Shown here piece after piece: positions 7,143 to 15,400 of a stretch of 17,269 nucleotides of DNA. Each line of letters opens with the position of its first letter. Position 1 is the stretch's first letter. A program made the position numbers and the translations under genes. Source of the DNA: JALZHR01 sp036388475. GTDB taxonomy: Bacteria; Acidobacteriota; Blastocatellia; Pyrinomonadales; Pyrinomonadaceae. The DNA is taken from contig DASVRT010000060.1 in the NCBI GenBank assembly GCA_036388475.1, positions 1 through 17,269 of the forward strand. Direction: 5' to 3'. The notes under the pieces are model-generated. The model made no database searches and was not told the DNA's origin. It saw nothing but the letters and a program-made list of their open reading frames with translations.

Positions 7143-8972
7143 ATAAAGACCTTTTAAAACATCCTGAAAACGCTCGGCGACCACCGCGCGTTTTATTTTC
7201 AAAGTCGGCGTCACTTCGTCCATTTCCGCCGAAAAATCGCGCTCTAAAATCACGAATTTTTTGATTTGCTCGCTGGAAGCAACGCGCGAATTCGTTTTTT
7301 CGATTTGCGCCGCGACGATTGCCCTGATTTCTTCTTTCCGCGTCAATTCGGCAAAATCCGAAAAAGCGATATTATTGGCGCGCGCGTCAGCTTCGGCTTC
7401 GATTTGATTGAGCGTGATAATCGCCGTCAGATAGCTGCGCCCGTCGCCGTAAATAAACGCCTGGCTGATTAAATGATTTTCCTTCAAAAGATTTTCGAGC
7501 AGCGCGGGCGCGACGTTTTTGCCGGTCGAAAGCACGATGATTTCTTTTTTGCGTCCCGTAATTTTCAAAAAACCGTCCGCGTCCAGCGCGCCCAAATCGC
7601 CGGTTTTCAGCCAGCCTTCGGCGTCAAACATTTCCGCCGTTTTCGCGGGCTCTTTGTAATAACCGGAAAACATCATCGGACTTTTCACCAGAATTTCGCC
7701 GTCCGCCGCGATTTTCACCTCGCACATCGGCATCGGTTTGCCGACCGTGCCGAATTTGAAATCGTCGGCGCGATTAAACGCGACGCAGATGTTTTCGGTC
7801 AAGCCGTAAGCCTGCAAAATCGGCAGTCCGGCGCTGGCGAAAAATTCCGCGATTTCATTCGGCAAAGGCGCGCCGCCGCTGGTCGCCAGTCGAATATTTC
7901 CGCCGAAAGCCTCGCGCACGCGCTGCAAATTCGTCGAAACATCGGCGAATCTTTCTCGCAAATCATTTGAAATTTCCTGTTTCGCCATTTGCAGGCGCAC
8001 GATTCCGCGCCCGACGTTCAGAGATTTTTCAAATTCATCGCGCTCGCGCACCGGAAGATTCTGCGCTTCGGAAACGACGCGCGCGTAAACCTTCTCGAAA
8101 AAACGCGGAAGTGAAGCGAAAACCGTCGGCTTGACTTCGAGCATATACGCGTAAAGCTTTGCCAAATCGTCAACAAAATAAACGCTCGCGCCGTTGTAGA
8201 GACGATTGTAAATGCCCGAAATCCGCTCGGCGACGTGACAGCCCGGCAAATACGAAAACGAAACGTCCGTGTCGTAAACCGGCACGGCTTGGCGCAGCGA
8301 TTCGCACGAATTTAAAATATATCCGTGCGAGAGCATCGCGCCTTTCGGCTGTCCGGTCGTGCCGGAAGTGTAAACCATTATCGCCGTTTCCTGCGGTTTC
8401 GCGTTAAAGCCGATTTCTTCGACTTGCGGCAGAAACTTTTCACGGTTTTCTTTTCCGAAAGCGAGGAAATCTTTATAATTTGTAACCGGAATATACTTTA
8501 CGCTTAAGCTCAACCCGTTTACTTTTTCGACGACTTCAACCGATGTTTCGTCAATTTGCTCAAGAATAATTATTTCTTTCAATTTTGGAAAAGGCGCATT
8601 CGTGTCGGTAACTTTTTCATATTGCTCATAACTGTCAACCAGCAAAAACTCGGCGTCCGAATGATTGATAATATATTCGCATTGTTCCGTCGAGCTGGTC
8701 GGGTAGATTCCGACGCCGACGCCGCCCGCCGCAATCGTCGCAATATCGACAATCGTCCATTCGGGCACGTTTCCCGCCAAAATCGCCGCGCTCGCGCCGC
8801 GCGTCAAGCCTTTCGCCAAAAGAGCGCAGGCGAAATCGTGAACCTGCTGTTCAAAATCTTCCCAATTCTGCGATTTCCAGTTGTCGTAGTGATTACGCGA
8901 ATAGAAAATCGGCTTGCCGCGATATTTGACGGTTTGCTCGCGAAAAAGGCTGTAGATGTTTTGAAACTTCAT
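7140..8972 (-). CDS. Long-chain acyl-CoA synthetase (AMP-forming)
   Basis: A 610-residue adenylate-forming enzyme of the bacterial long-chain acyl-CoA synthetase (FadD15-like) group. All core motifs are present: the P-loop YTSGTTGQPKG (201-211), the A5 motif YGLTE (389-393), GWLKTGDLG (453-461) with Asp459, the hinge motif GRKKEII (473-479), and the C-terminal TPTLKIKR (588-595) with the catalytic Lys592. It activates fatty acids to acyl-AMP and then acyl-CoA at the cytoplasmic membrane face. Its ATG overlaps by 1 nt the stop codon of the small membrane protein upstream, so translation is coupled. The context, a KAS III-like enzyme and hydrolases, points to fatty-acid use or modification. Full length with no defect seen. 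Confidence 0.95.
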   Translation of the reverse strand: MKFQNIYSLFREQTVKYRGKPIFYSRNHYDNWKSQNWEDFEQQVHDFACALLAKGLTRGASAAILAGNVPEWTIVDIATIAAGGVGVGIYPTSSTEQCEYIINHSDAEFLLVDSYEQYEKVTDTNAPFPKLKEIIILEQIDETSVEVVEKVNGLSLSVKYIPVTNYKDFLAFGKENREKFLPQVEEIGFNAKPQETAIMVYTSGTTGQPKGAMLSHGYILNSCESLRQAVPVYDTDVSFSYLPGCHVAERISGIYNRLYNGASVYFVDDLAKLYAYMLEVKPTVFASLPRFFEKVYARVVSEAQNLPVRERDEFEKSLNVGRGIVRLQMAKQEISNDLRERFADVSTNLQRVREAFGGNIRLATSGGAPLPNEIAEFFASAGLPILQAYGLTENICVAFNRADDFKFGTVGKPMPMCEVKIAADGEILVKSPMMFSGYYKEPAKTAEMFDAEGWLKTGDLGALDADGFLKITGRKKEIIVLSTGKNVAPALLENLLKENHLISQAFIYGDGRSYLTAIITLNQIEAEADARANNIAFSDFAELTRKEEIRAIVAAQIEKTNSRVASSEQIKKFVILERDFSAEMDEVTPTLKIKRAVVAERFQDVLKGLY

Positions 8973-9430
8973 TAAATCAAATTTATCGAACGCGCGTAGA
9001 GCGACATATTAACGATAATGGTCGCCGTCCAGCCGATTGTCCAAAGCAGGTTATAGCCGCACGGTTTCAGGCGAAAATACAGCGTCCCGCACATTATCGC
9101 CACGCACAGCAAAACGCTGGCGATTGAAACCAGCGGCGACGGCGCATCGACCGCAATGTTGTAAAAAGCCGCCGGAAGCAGCGCGATTGAGCCGACCAGA
9201 CAAATAATTCCAAGCTGCGTCCAGTAAAAAAGGCGTTCCGCGCCGCGCAGCAAAAGAGCCGACAAAACAAGCTGCACCGTCCAGGTAAAACACGGAATCA
9301 GCAAGCCTTTGCTCAAATTGAGCGTCCACGATTCCGCCGCGAAAAATTTCTTGATAGAAACGGAAAAAACGGCAGTCACCAGGAAAGACAAAACGAATAA
9401 GATGACGATGTTTTTGAAAGACGGTTTCAT
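8972..9430 (-). CDS. Small multi-pass membrane protein of unknown function
   Basis: I do not recognise the family. The 152-residue protein is strongly hydrophobic, with about five predicted membrane segments at roughly 8-25, 42-62, 70-92, 99-118 and 127-145. It has only short loops, one of which carries KKFFAAES. There are no obvious catalytic motifs. It starts 30 nt after the stop of the KAS III-like gene, and its stop codon overlaps the ATG of the acyl-CoA synthetase, so it sits between two acyl enzymes in one operon. GGAG lies immediately before the ATG, closer than a normal Shine-Dalgarno. A membrane anchor or lipid-handling partner for the neighbouring enzymes is possible but unsupported by homology that I can see. 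Confidence 0.8.
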   Translation of the reverse strand: MKPSFKNIVILFVLSFLVTAVFSVSIKKFFAAESWTLNLSKGLLIPCFTWTVQLVLSALLLRGAERLFYWTQLGIICLVGSIALLPAAFYNIAVDAPSPLVSIASVLLCVAIMCGTLYFRLKPCGYNLLWTIGWTATIIVNMSLYARSINLI

Positions 9431-9460
9431 ACTCCGAATTATATAAATTCCACACGTGTT

Positions 9461-10453
9461 TTAATATCGAAAAACCATCGCCGCCATATTTATGCCGCCG
9501 CCCGAAGCGCAGAAAACGACCGTGTCGCCGCGCTTTAATTTTCCGGCTTCGATAGCGTCGTGCAGAACCATCGGGATACAAGCCGAGCCGGTGTAGCCCC
9601 ATTTGTCCATAATCGTGTGCGTTTTTTCAAACGGCTGATTCAGCGCCGCCATAACTTGTTTAATGGTCGAAAGATTGACCTGCGTCCAGAGAAACAGGTT
9701 GACATCGTCGAGCGTCAATTCCGCGCGTTCGAGAAGCTCTTTGACGATGCGCTGCCAGCCTTCAAAATTGATTTCCGGCGGCGTTCTTTTGGCGAAGCGA
9801 ACTTTGTTGCGATAGCCGCTCTGCAATTCTTCGGCGTTAATCGGGTATTTTGAGCCGCCCGCGAAAATTCCCAGAAAATCGTGATATTCGCCTTTCGCTT
9901 CGAGCTTTGACGCGAGCCAGCCCGCATTTTCTTCCTCTGTCGCCTGAATGACGACCGCGCCCGCGCCGTCGGCGAAAATCGTCGCGGTTTTCTTTTCCGT
10001 CCAGTCCAGAAATTTCGACATCGCGTAGACGCCGACGACGAGAACGTTTTTGTAATTTTTGTCGGCGATAATGTATTTCAAAGCGGCGTCGAAAGCCGTC
10101 ACGAAACCGGCGCAGGCGGCGTTCGTGTCGAAAGTTCCGGCGTTTTTCGCGCCGAGGCGATGCTGCACGACGACCGATGTCGACGGCGAGATGTATTCGG
10201 GCGTGTCGGTCGAAACGACGATTAAATCAATTTCTCCGGCGGAAATTCCGGCGTCTTTCAGCGCATTTTCGGCGGCGACGGTCGCCAAATCAGCCGCGCT
10301 TTCGTCTTCCGCCAGAACGTGACGCTCCAAAATTCCGAGATTTTGCGAGACGAACTCGTTAATATCTTCGCCGAGCAACCGGCTCAAATCGTCGTTGGTG
10401 ATAACTTTTTCGGGAACGTGAACTCCGCTGCCGATAATTTTTCCGTTTCGCAT
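9461..10453 (-). CDS. KAS III (FabH)-like condensing enzyme lacking catalytic His and Asn
   Basis: A 330-residue thiolase-fold protein of full FabH length. The N-terminal half has GSGVHVPEKVITNDDL (8-23) and the nucleophile site NAACAGF with Cys114. The C-terminal half ends in FCASGGGINMAAMVFRY, matching FabH's final strand. Where FabH has HQAN this protein has TQVN (257-260), and where FabH has GNTSAAS it has GYTGSAC (286-292). Both the His and the Asn of the Cys-His-Asn triad are therefore replaced (Thr257, Tyr287). It may act as an acyltransferase, a thioesterase-like enzyme or a condensing enzyme with other chemistry. No Shine-Dalgarno precedes the ATG; the 7-mer array at 10457-10491 sits there instead. 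It is first in a tight set with the membrane protein and acyl-CoA synthetase. Confidence 0.88.
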   Translation of the reverse strand: MRNGKIIGSGVHVPEKVITNDDLSRLLGEDINEFVSQNLGILERHVLAEDESAADLATVAAENALKDAGISAGEIDLIVVSTDTPEYISPSTSVVVQHRLGAKNAGTFDTNAACAGFVTAFDAALKYIIADKNYKNVLVVGVYAMSKFLDWTEKKTATIFADGAGAVVIQATEEENAGWLASKLEAKGEYHDFLGIFAGGSKYPINAEELQSGYRNKVRFAKRTPPEINFEGWQRIVKELLERAELTLDDVNLFLWTQVNLSTIKQVMAALNQPFEKTHTIMDKWGYTGSACIPMVLHDAIEAGKLKRGDTVVFCASGGGINMAAMVFRY

Positions 10454-10456
10454 AAA

Positions 10457-10491
10457 TTAGCTGTCAGCTATCAGCTTTTAGCTTTTAGCTT
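10457..10491. repeat. Tandem heptamer array at the hydrolase / KAS III-like junction
   Basis: Five contiguous 7-mers: TTAGCTG, TCAGCTA, TCAGCTT, TTAGCTT, TTAGCTT. The array covers most of the 31-nt gap upstream of the KAS III-like ATG (10453) and includes the stop codon and last codon of the upstream hydrolase (stop 10485-10487). Unlike the loci near 5024 and 7046 there is no opposing arm. Confidence 0.8.
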
Positions 10492-11264
10492 TTTAGGAAA
10501 TCCGTGATTATTCGATTAAATTCCTTACTATTTTCGATAAAAAACATATGACTGCCGCTTTCGATAATTTTCAGAGTCGAATTCGGAATCGCTTTTGCTA
10601 AATTCTCCGAGTTTGGCGGCGGCACGACGATGTCGCGGTCGCCGGTCAGAACTAAAGTTTCGGCTTGAATCTGCGCGATGCGACATTCGGCGTCAAACGT
10701 CACGGCGGAAGTCATCTGCTGCGAATAAACTTTTTCCGGCACGACGTTTTCCACGCGCAGGCGACAGACTTTTTCGATTACATCGGCGCGCGCGGCGACA
10801 AATTCGGGCGTAAAAGCCGGAATCATAAATCGCCGGACGCGCTCCCGTTTATTCAAATCGTCGGCGGCGACAAACGCCGCCAAAACTTCCAAATCCGGCG
10901 CGACGTGATTTTTTCCGCCGAAGCTCGTGCAAGCCAGAATCAGTTTTTTCAAACGTTCGGGAAAAGCGAGGGCGAATTCCTGCGCGACAAATCCGCCGAA
11001 TGATACGCCCAGAACGTGCGCTTTTTCAATTTGCAGAAAATCGAGCAAACCGGCAATATCGGCGGCAATCGTTTGCAGCGAAACCGTTTCCGTCGAATTC
11101 CCGTTCACCGGCGAGCGCGAAACGCCGCGCGGGTCAAACGCGATGACCTGAAACGTTTTCGATAAATCCTCAATCTGTTCAAACCAAGTCCACGCGCCGG
11201 CGGCAAAACCGGGAATCAAAACCAGAGGCTCGCCCGCGCCGTGTGATTCGTAATAAATTTCCAT
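10485..11264 (-). CDS. Cytoplasmic alpha/beta hydrolase
   Basis: A 259-residue alpha/beta-hydrolase-fold enzyme without a signal peptide. It has the oxyanion strand LVLIPGFAAG (14-23), the nucleophile elbow GVSFGG with Ser88, Asp211 in TGDRDIVVP, and His239 in GSHMFFIEN. The order and spacing resemble 3-oxoadipate enol-lactonase-like and acyl esterase members; the substrate is unknown. I start it at the ATG at 11264 because MEIYYESHGAGEP matches the usual first strand of the family. The frame stays open upstream to a TTG at 11333, but that extension runs through repeat DNA. No Shine-Dalgarno is visible. Its last codons lie in the heptamer array, and the KAS III-like ATG follows 31 nt on, so the two are probably co-transcribed. 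Confidence 0.88.
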   Translation of the reverse strand: MEIYYESHGAGEPLVLIPGFAAGAWTWFEQIEDLSKTFQVIAFDPRGVSRSPVNGNSTETVSLQTIAADIAGLLDFLQIEKAHVLGVSFGGFVAQEFALAFPERLKKLILACTSFGGKNHVAPDLEVLAAFVAADDLNKRERVRRFMIPAFTPEFVAARADVIEKVCRLRVENVVPEKVYSQQMTSAVTFDAECRIAQIQAETLVLTGDRDIVVPPPNSENLAKAIPNSTLKIIESGSHMFFIENSKEFNRIITDFLKS

Positions 11265-11278
11265 CGAGTTGCAGATAA

Positions 11279-11383
11279 TTGACAGGAAGCGGCGGATAAC
11301 AGCAGATAGTTGAAAACAGTTCCAGAGTTTCAAGTTTCGACAACCGTTTTAACTTTCCGCAGCTTTCTGCAACTTCCTGTCAA
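11279..11383. repeat. Inverted repeat in the lipase / hydrolase gap
   Basis: TTGACAGGAAG (11279-11289) is the exact reverse complement of CTTCCTGTCAA (11373-11383), with 83 bp between. The right side is a degenerate repeat of 9-11 bp units; read on the minus strand these are GGAAGTTGACA, GGAAGTTGCA, GAAAGCTGC and GGAAAGTTA. It ends 11 bp from the lipase stop codon (11395-11397). Less regular than the other loci but with the same placement. Confidence 0.65.
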
Positions 11384-11394
11384 CTTCCCAAAAA

Positions 11395-12339
11395 CTAATT
11401 CGCGGCGTGGTACTTCACCATTCGCCATTGATAATAGCCGGTTAAATCTTTCGAATTGATGTGACCGTACGGATACGCGCCGAAGACGACCTCGCCGTTT
11501 TGACCGGGAATCCGCGAAGTGTAGCGACCGTAAACCACGTCGCCGTAACCGATAACTTCGTCGGCGGTCGACCAGATTGTATAAACAAATCCGCCCTCGT
11601 AATGCGAAGCCGCCGAGTAATTAATATTATATAAAATATTCGACAAACCGAACGGCGGCGAGCCTGACGCGTAACCGGGATAAAGACCGTTCGTCGCCGC
11701 ACAGGTCGGCGTCGAGCCGCCGGTTTGATAGCAGGAAACCAAGCCGTAATTTGCGCCCGCGATGCCGACAAAAGCATCGACGCTCGAAGTCAGAGGCGAG
11801 CCTAAATCATAACTTCCGCCGTTTGCCGCATCGTTTGCCGAACCGCCCAAAATCGCTTTGCGCGCCAGCGTGACGCCCATCGAGTGCGTTACGACGTCGA
11901 CTTTCGCTGCGCCCGTGTAAGCTTTGACGGCTTGGATAAACGCGCGAATTTTTTGCAGATTCGGCTTCGAGTGATATTGATAAGCCGACAGCGCCGGGCT
12001 GGCATCGCCCCAGGTGGTCGCGTAAAGCTCCGACGTTTTATAGCCCTGCGACAGAAAATAATTCAGCGAGCTGTTCCAGCCCGTTAAAGTCGAGCTTTGA
12101 CCGAGCGCCGAATCGGAATTTCCGTGAATGAAAATTACGGGTTGATTGACGACCGTGTCCGACGCGCTCGCCTTGCCGCCGAAGCTGTTGCCGCTGTAAT
12201 TAAAATTATAACCGCCGTAACCGTTGGCGCCGAGCCAATTTTGAAAATGCGTCGTCAATTGCGCCGTCGCGGTCGAAACCGAAATCAGAATCAACACCAG
12301 GACAGAACATAAGTGAATAAAACTTTTTTTTCTGTTCAT
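11395..12339 (-). CDS. Secreted class 2 lipase
   Basis: A 314-residue exported lipase. Residues 1-27 form a signal peptide (NRKK, hydrophobic core, TATAQ). The oxyanion segment is PVIFIHGNSD (67-76). The nucleophile elbow is VTHSMGVTLARKAILGG (150-166) with Ser153, the pattern of the Lipase_2 (PF01674) family. The likely acid is Asp260 in WSTADEVIGYGD and the base is His293 in YGHINSKD. Cys203 and Cys213 could form a disulfide. It would hydrolyse acylglycerols or other esters outside the inner membrane. It lies directly downstream of the TonB-dependent receptor, though a terminator stands between them. AAAGGA lies 10 nt before the ATG. Releasing fatty acids for the acyl-CoA synthetase downstream would fit the neighbourhood. 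Confidence 0.9.
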   Translation of the reverse strand: MNRKKSFIHLCSVLVLILISVSTATAQLTTHFQNWLGANGYGGYNFNYSGNSFGGKASASDTVVNQPVIFIHGNSDSALGQSSTLTGWNSSLNYFLSQGYKTSELYATTWGDASPALSAYQYHSKPNLQKIRAFIQAVKAYTGAAKVDVVTHSMGVTLARKAILGGSANDAANGGSYDLGSPLTSSVDAFVGIAGANYGLVSCYQTGGSTPTCAATNGLYPGYASGSPPFGLSNILYNINYSAASHYEGGFVYTIWSTADEVIGYGDVVYGRYTSRIPGQNGEVVFGAYPYGHINSKDLTGYYQWRMVKYHAAN

Positions 12340-12361
12340 TGCTCTCTTTTCCTTTATAAAA

Positions 12362-12388
12362 ATTATGGCGGATGAAAAAGGCTTTCAA
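12362..12388 (-). promoter_or_regulatory. Possible promoter for the lipase gene
   Basis: On the minus strand TTGAAA (12383-12388) and CATAAT (12362-12367) are separated by 15 nt, a short spacer. The -35 part lies in the 3' arm of the terminator hairpin, so read-through or re-initiation would be set at one point. Weak match. The reason to look for one is that the terminator would otherwise cut the lipase off from the receptor promoter. Confidence 0.3.
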
Positions 12389-12408
12389 CTTTTCACGGCT
12401 GAAAGCCC
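12375..12408 (-). terminator. Rho-independent terminator of the TonB-dependent receptor gene
   Basis: On the minus strand GGCTTTCA (12400-12407) pairs perfectly with TGAAAGCC (12380-12387) around a 12-nt loop. The 3' arm is followed directly by TTTTT (12375-12379). A G-U and A-U pairs with the T-run can extend the stem. It begins 25 bp past the receptor stop codon. Confidence 0.85.
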
Positions 12409-12432
12409 TTGCCTGTTCGGTGTCGTTTAACT

Positions 12433-15400
12433 TTAGAAATTCAATTTAAAGCCCAGTTGAATAACGCGCGGACCGGTCGAGGCGCGCTCGATGCGTCCGA
12501 AATTCGCGCCCGAAATATTATTGTTCGGATTGGCGTAATTTACCCAGTTAAAGACGTTAAAGGCTTCGATGCGAAATTCGCCGCGAAATTGTTCGGTAAA
12601 CGGAATAATTCTGATAAGCGAGATGTCCACGTTCTTTTGTCCGGGTCCGGTAAAACCGTTGCGCAGAGTGTTGCCGAACGGATTTGACGGGTCGAAAGTC
12701 GGATTGTTGACTGCACCGACGCCGTTGTTGGCGCAGGCGACGAAAACTCCGGCGACGACCGTCCCAATCGGGCACGAGCGAACGAATGCCGCCGTGTTGA
12801 AATAACCGTTCAGCCGCTCGGAAACGCCGCCGCTCGTGTAAATATCGCCGTTGAAATTCTGGTTGAAATTCGCGCGCTGGATAACGCCGTTGCCCGGATT
12901 GTCGATAATCGAAAACGGCAAGCCGGATTGGAAAACGGCGATTCCGGCGATTTGCCAGTCGTTAAACAGCGCTCTGGCAAAACCGGATTCGAAATTGCGT
13001 TTCGGGAAAGCGTAAACGCCGCTGACGACCAGCCGCTGCTCGCGGTTGAAATCCGAGCGCCCGCGATTGGCGCGCCAGTTAAACTGGTCGCCCGCCACGT
13101 TTGACAGTTCATTCAAAGCCGAGCCGGAATAATAATCAATCGACTTTCCGAAAGTGTAAGCGGCAAGAAACTGCATCCCGTTGTCGAAGCGTTTGGCGAG
13201 CGACATTTGCAGCGAATTATAGGTCGAGAGCGAAGTCGTCTGCACCTGCTGGACGCCGCCGGTCGCGTTTTTGAGCGCCGAGACGGCGGCGGGAAAAGGC
13301 GTGGCGAAAGAATTCGTCGCCGGATTATAAACCGGCTGGTTCGGACTGATAAGCTGCAAAAGGTTGGTGCCCTTGTTGCCGACGTAACCGACGTCCAAAA
13401 CGAAATTTTTCCAAAGCTCCCACTGCAAGCCGATGTTGTACTGCTGGACATACGGCGTTTTCAGTTCCGGGTCCACGTAGACTCCGGCGACCGGCACGCC
13501 GACAAACGGCGAAAGCGGCGCGAGCGGCGAAGGCAGAGTTGCCGCCACCGGAAACTGCGACGGAGCCGGAAGCGGAATAAACGGGTTGGCGAATCTCTGC
13601 GTGATGCCCGGCAGAGTCGAGCCCGGCAGCCCGACGCCGAGCGCGAAATACGGGAAGTTAAAAAGCTGCGTGTTCGCAAAGCGTGTCGAGATGCGGTCGT
13701 AATAGATACCGTAGCCGCCGCGCACGACGATGTTCAAATCTTCGTCCAGCAGATAGGCGAAGCCGACGCGCGGCGCGAAATTATTTTTATCGACCGGCGC
13801 GAGCGTTTTTTCGACCGTCGGAACACCGGCGAGCATACCGCCTTCCGCCTGCACAAAACCGTTCGGCGGCAGAGCGGGCGAGGCAGTCGAGCCGACCCTG
13901 ACCTGGTCAAATAAAAAGTTTACCAGCCGTCCCTGATTTTCGACCGGCAGACCGTATAAGTCGTAGCGCAAGCCGAGATTTAAGCTCAGGCGTTTATTGA
14001 CTTTCCAATCGTCCTGAACAAAAAAGTTGGTGTCTTTGACTTTGAAATAACGGTCGAATACGCCGGAGCCGAGCAGGGACGTTCCCACGCCGGACAGGAA
14101 ATTATTAAAGCTGCCGAAAATAATCTGCCCGCGCGAGAAGGCGTTAAAATAGAATTTGACCTGCGAGAAGCGATACTCGCCGCCGAAACGCAGGCGGTGA
14201 TTGCCAGCCGTGACCGAAAGCACGTCGCTGAAATTGTAGCCGTTGATGCGCGAAGACTGGTCGGCGAGCGGCGCCGAGCCGAAGAAAAACTGCGAGTCCA
14301 GACCGGCAAGCTGTATCGTCGGCGCGCCCGGAAACAGAGAGGCGAGCGGATTGGTAATTCCCAGAGAAGCGGCGGTAAAAGGCTCTTCCGGCACGCTCGT
14401 CACGCGCAGGCGATTAAAGCCGAAACGCGCCTGATTAACGACGTTCGACGAAAAAATGTAGTTGTCGGTAATCGAATAAAGCTTCTGCTTGATGGTCAAA
14501 TCGCCGCCGAAGCCGATAAGCTGGCGCTCGCCGTTGCCGAGCCCGGCAAAATTGTAATTGGCTTGAAAAGTAGGATTGTCGGCGACGAAAAATTTCGCGG
14601 AAAGGTTGTGATTGTCGCTGATAACGAAATCGCCGTTGGCGTTAAATTGATTTTCGCGAAAACGCGAAACGCCCGATTGCGGCACCGTAATCGGACAAAG
14701 ATTCGTCGGCAGCGTGGGAAGACAGTCGGAAGGTCTCGCGGTGACGCCCGAAGAAGGAATCACAAACTGTCCGTTCGCCAAACGCGCGTTCAGAATGGTG
14801 AGAGCGACCGGGTTGACGCTAGCGACGGGAATCCCGAACGTCGCGTTCAGCCCTGCCGCCGTCCGGTTATCATCGCGCAATCCGAGCGGGACGGTCGGCG
14901 ACGTCAGACTGTTGATGAGCGAATAACCGTTTCTTTCTCTCGTTCCCTGATACGAACCGAAAAAGAAAATACGGTCGCGGACGACCGGTCCGCCGAATGT
15001 CATCCCGTATTGATGCCTCGAAAATTCCGGTTTTTCCAAACCTCTGCCTTTAATAAACGGCTCGTTTGCCGTCAGCCGTCGGTCGCGGAAAAAGTAATAG
15101 ACGTTGCCGTGAAAATCATTTGTGCCGGAACGCGTGACGGCTTCGACGTTGCCGCCCGCGTTGCGTCCGTTCGAAGCGTCGTAAAGCGACGTCTGCACGA
15201 CAAATTCCTGTAGACTGTCGCTTGCCGGGACGGCAATGTTCGGCGTCGAATTCGTGCCGATGGAGTTGGCGTCGACGCCGTTGATGCGAACGCTGTTGGA
15301 AGTCGTGCGCTGCCCGTTGACGGAAATGGTCGCGTCGCCGCGTCCGAGCTCCGTGTTATTGGAAACCGACGACTGCGCGCCGGCTTGCAAGGTCAGAAGC

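Noticed and set aside
7140..10453. OleABC-type olefin or beta-lactone synthesis cluster
   Set aside because: A KAS III homologue, a hydrolase and an AMP ligase are all present. However, the condensing enzyme lacks the His and Asn kept in OleA, the ligase reads as an ordinary long-chain acyl-CoA synthetase, and no OleD reductase is present.
11265..11333. Longer hydrolase start at a TTG (11333)
   Set aside because: The added 23 residues come from repeat DNA, do not extend the fold, and the ATG at 11264 fits the family's first strand.
13207..13914. A 235-codon plus-strand open frame
   Set aside because: Same reason: an Arg-rich antisense shadow of the receptor barrel region.
14197..15213. A 338-codon plus-strand open frame inside the receptor gene
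   Set aside because: It is antisense to a clear TonB-dependent receptor, is rich in Arg and Lys with no recognisable motif, and has no ribosome site. The long frame is a by-product of the receptor's codon use.
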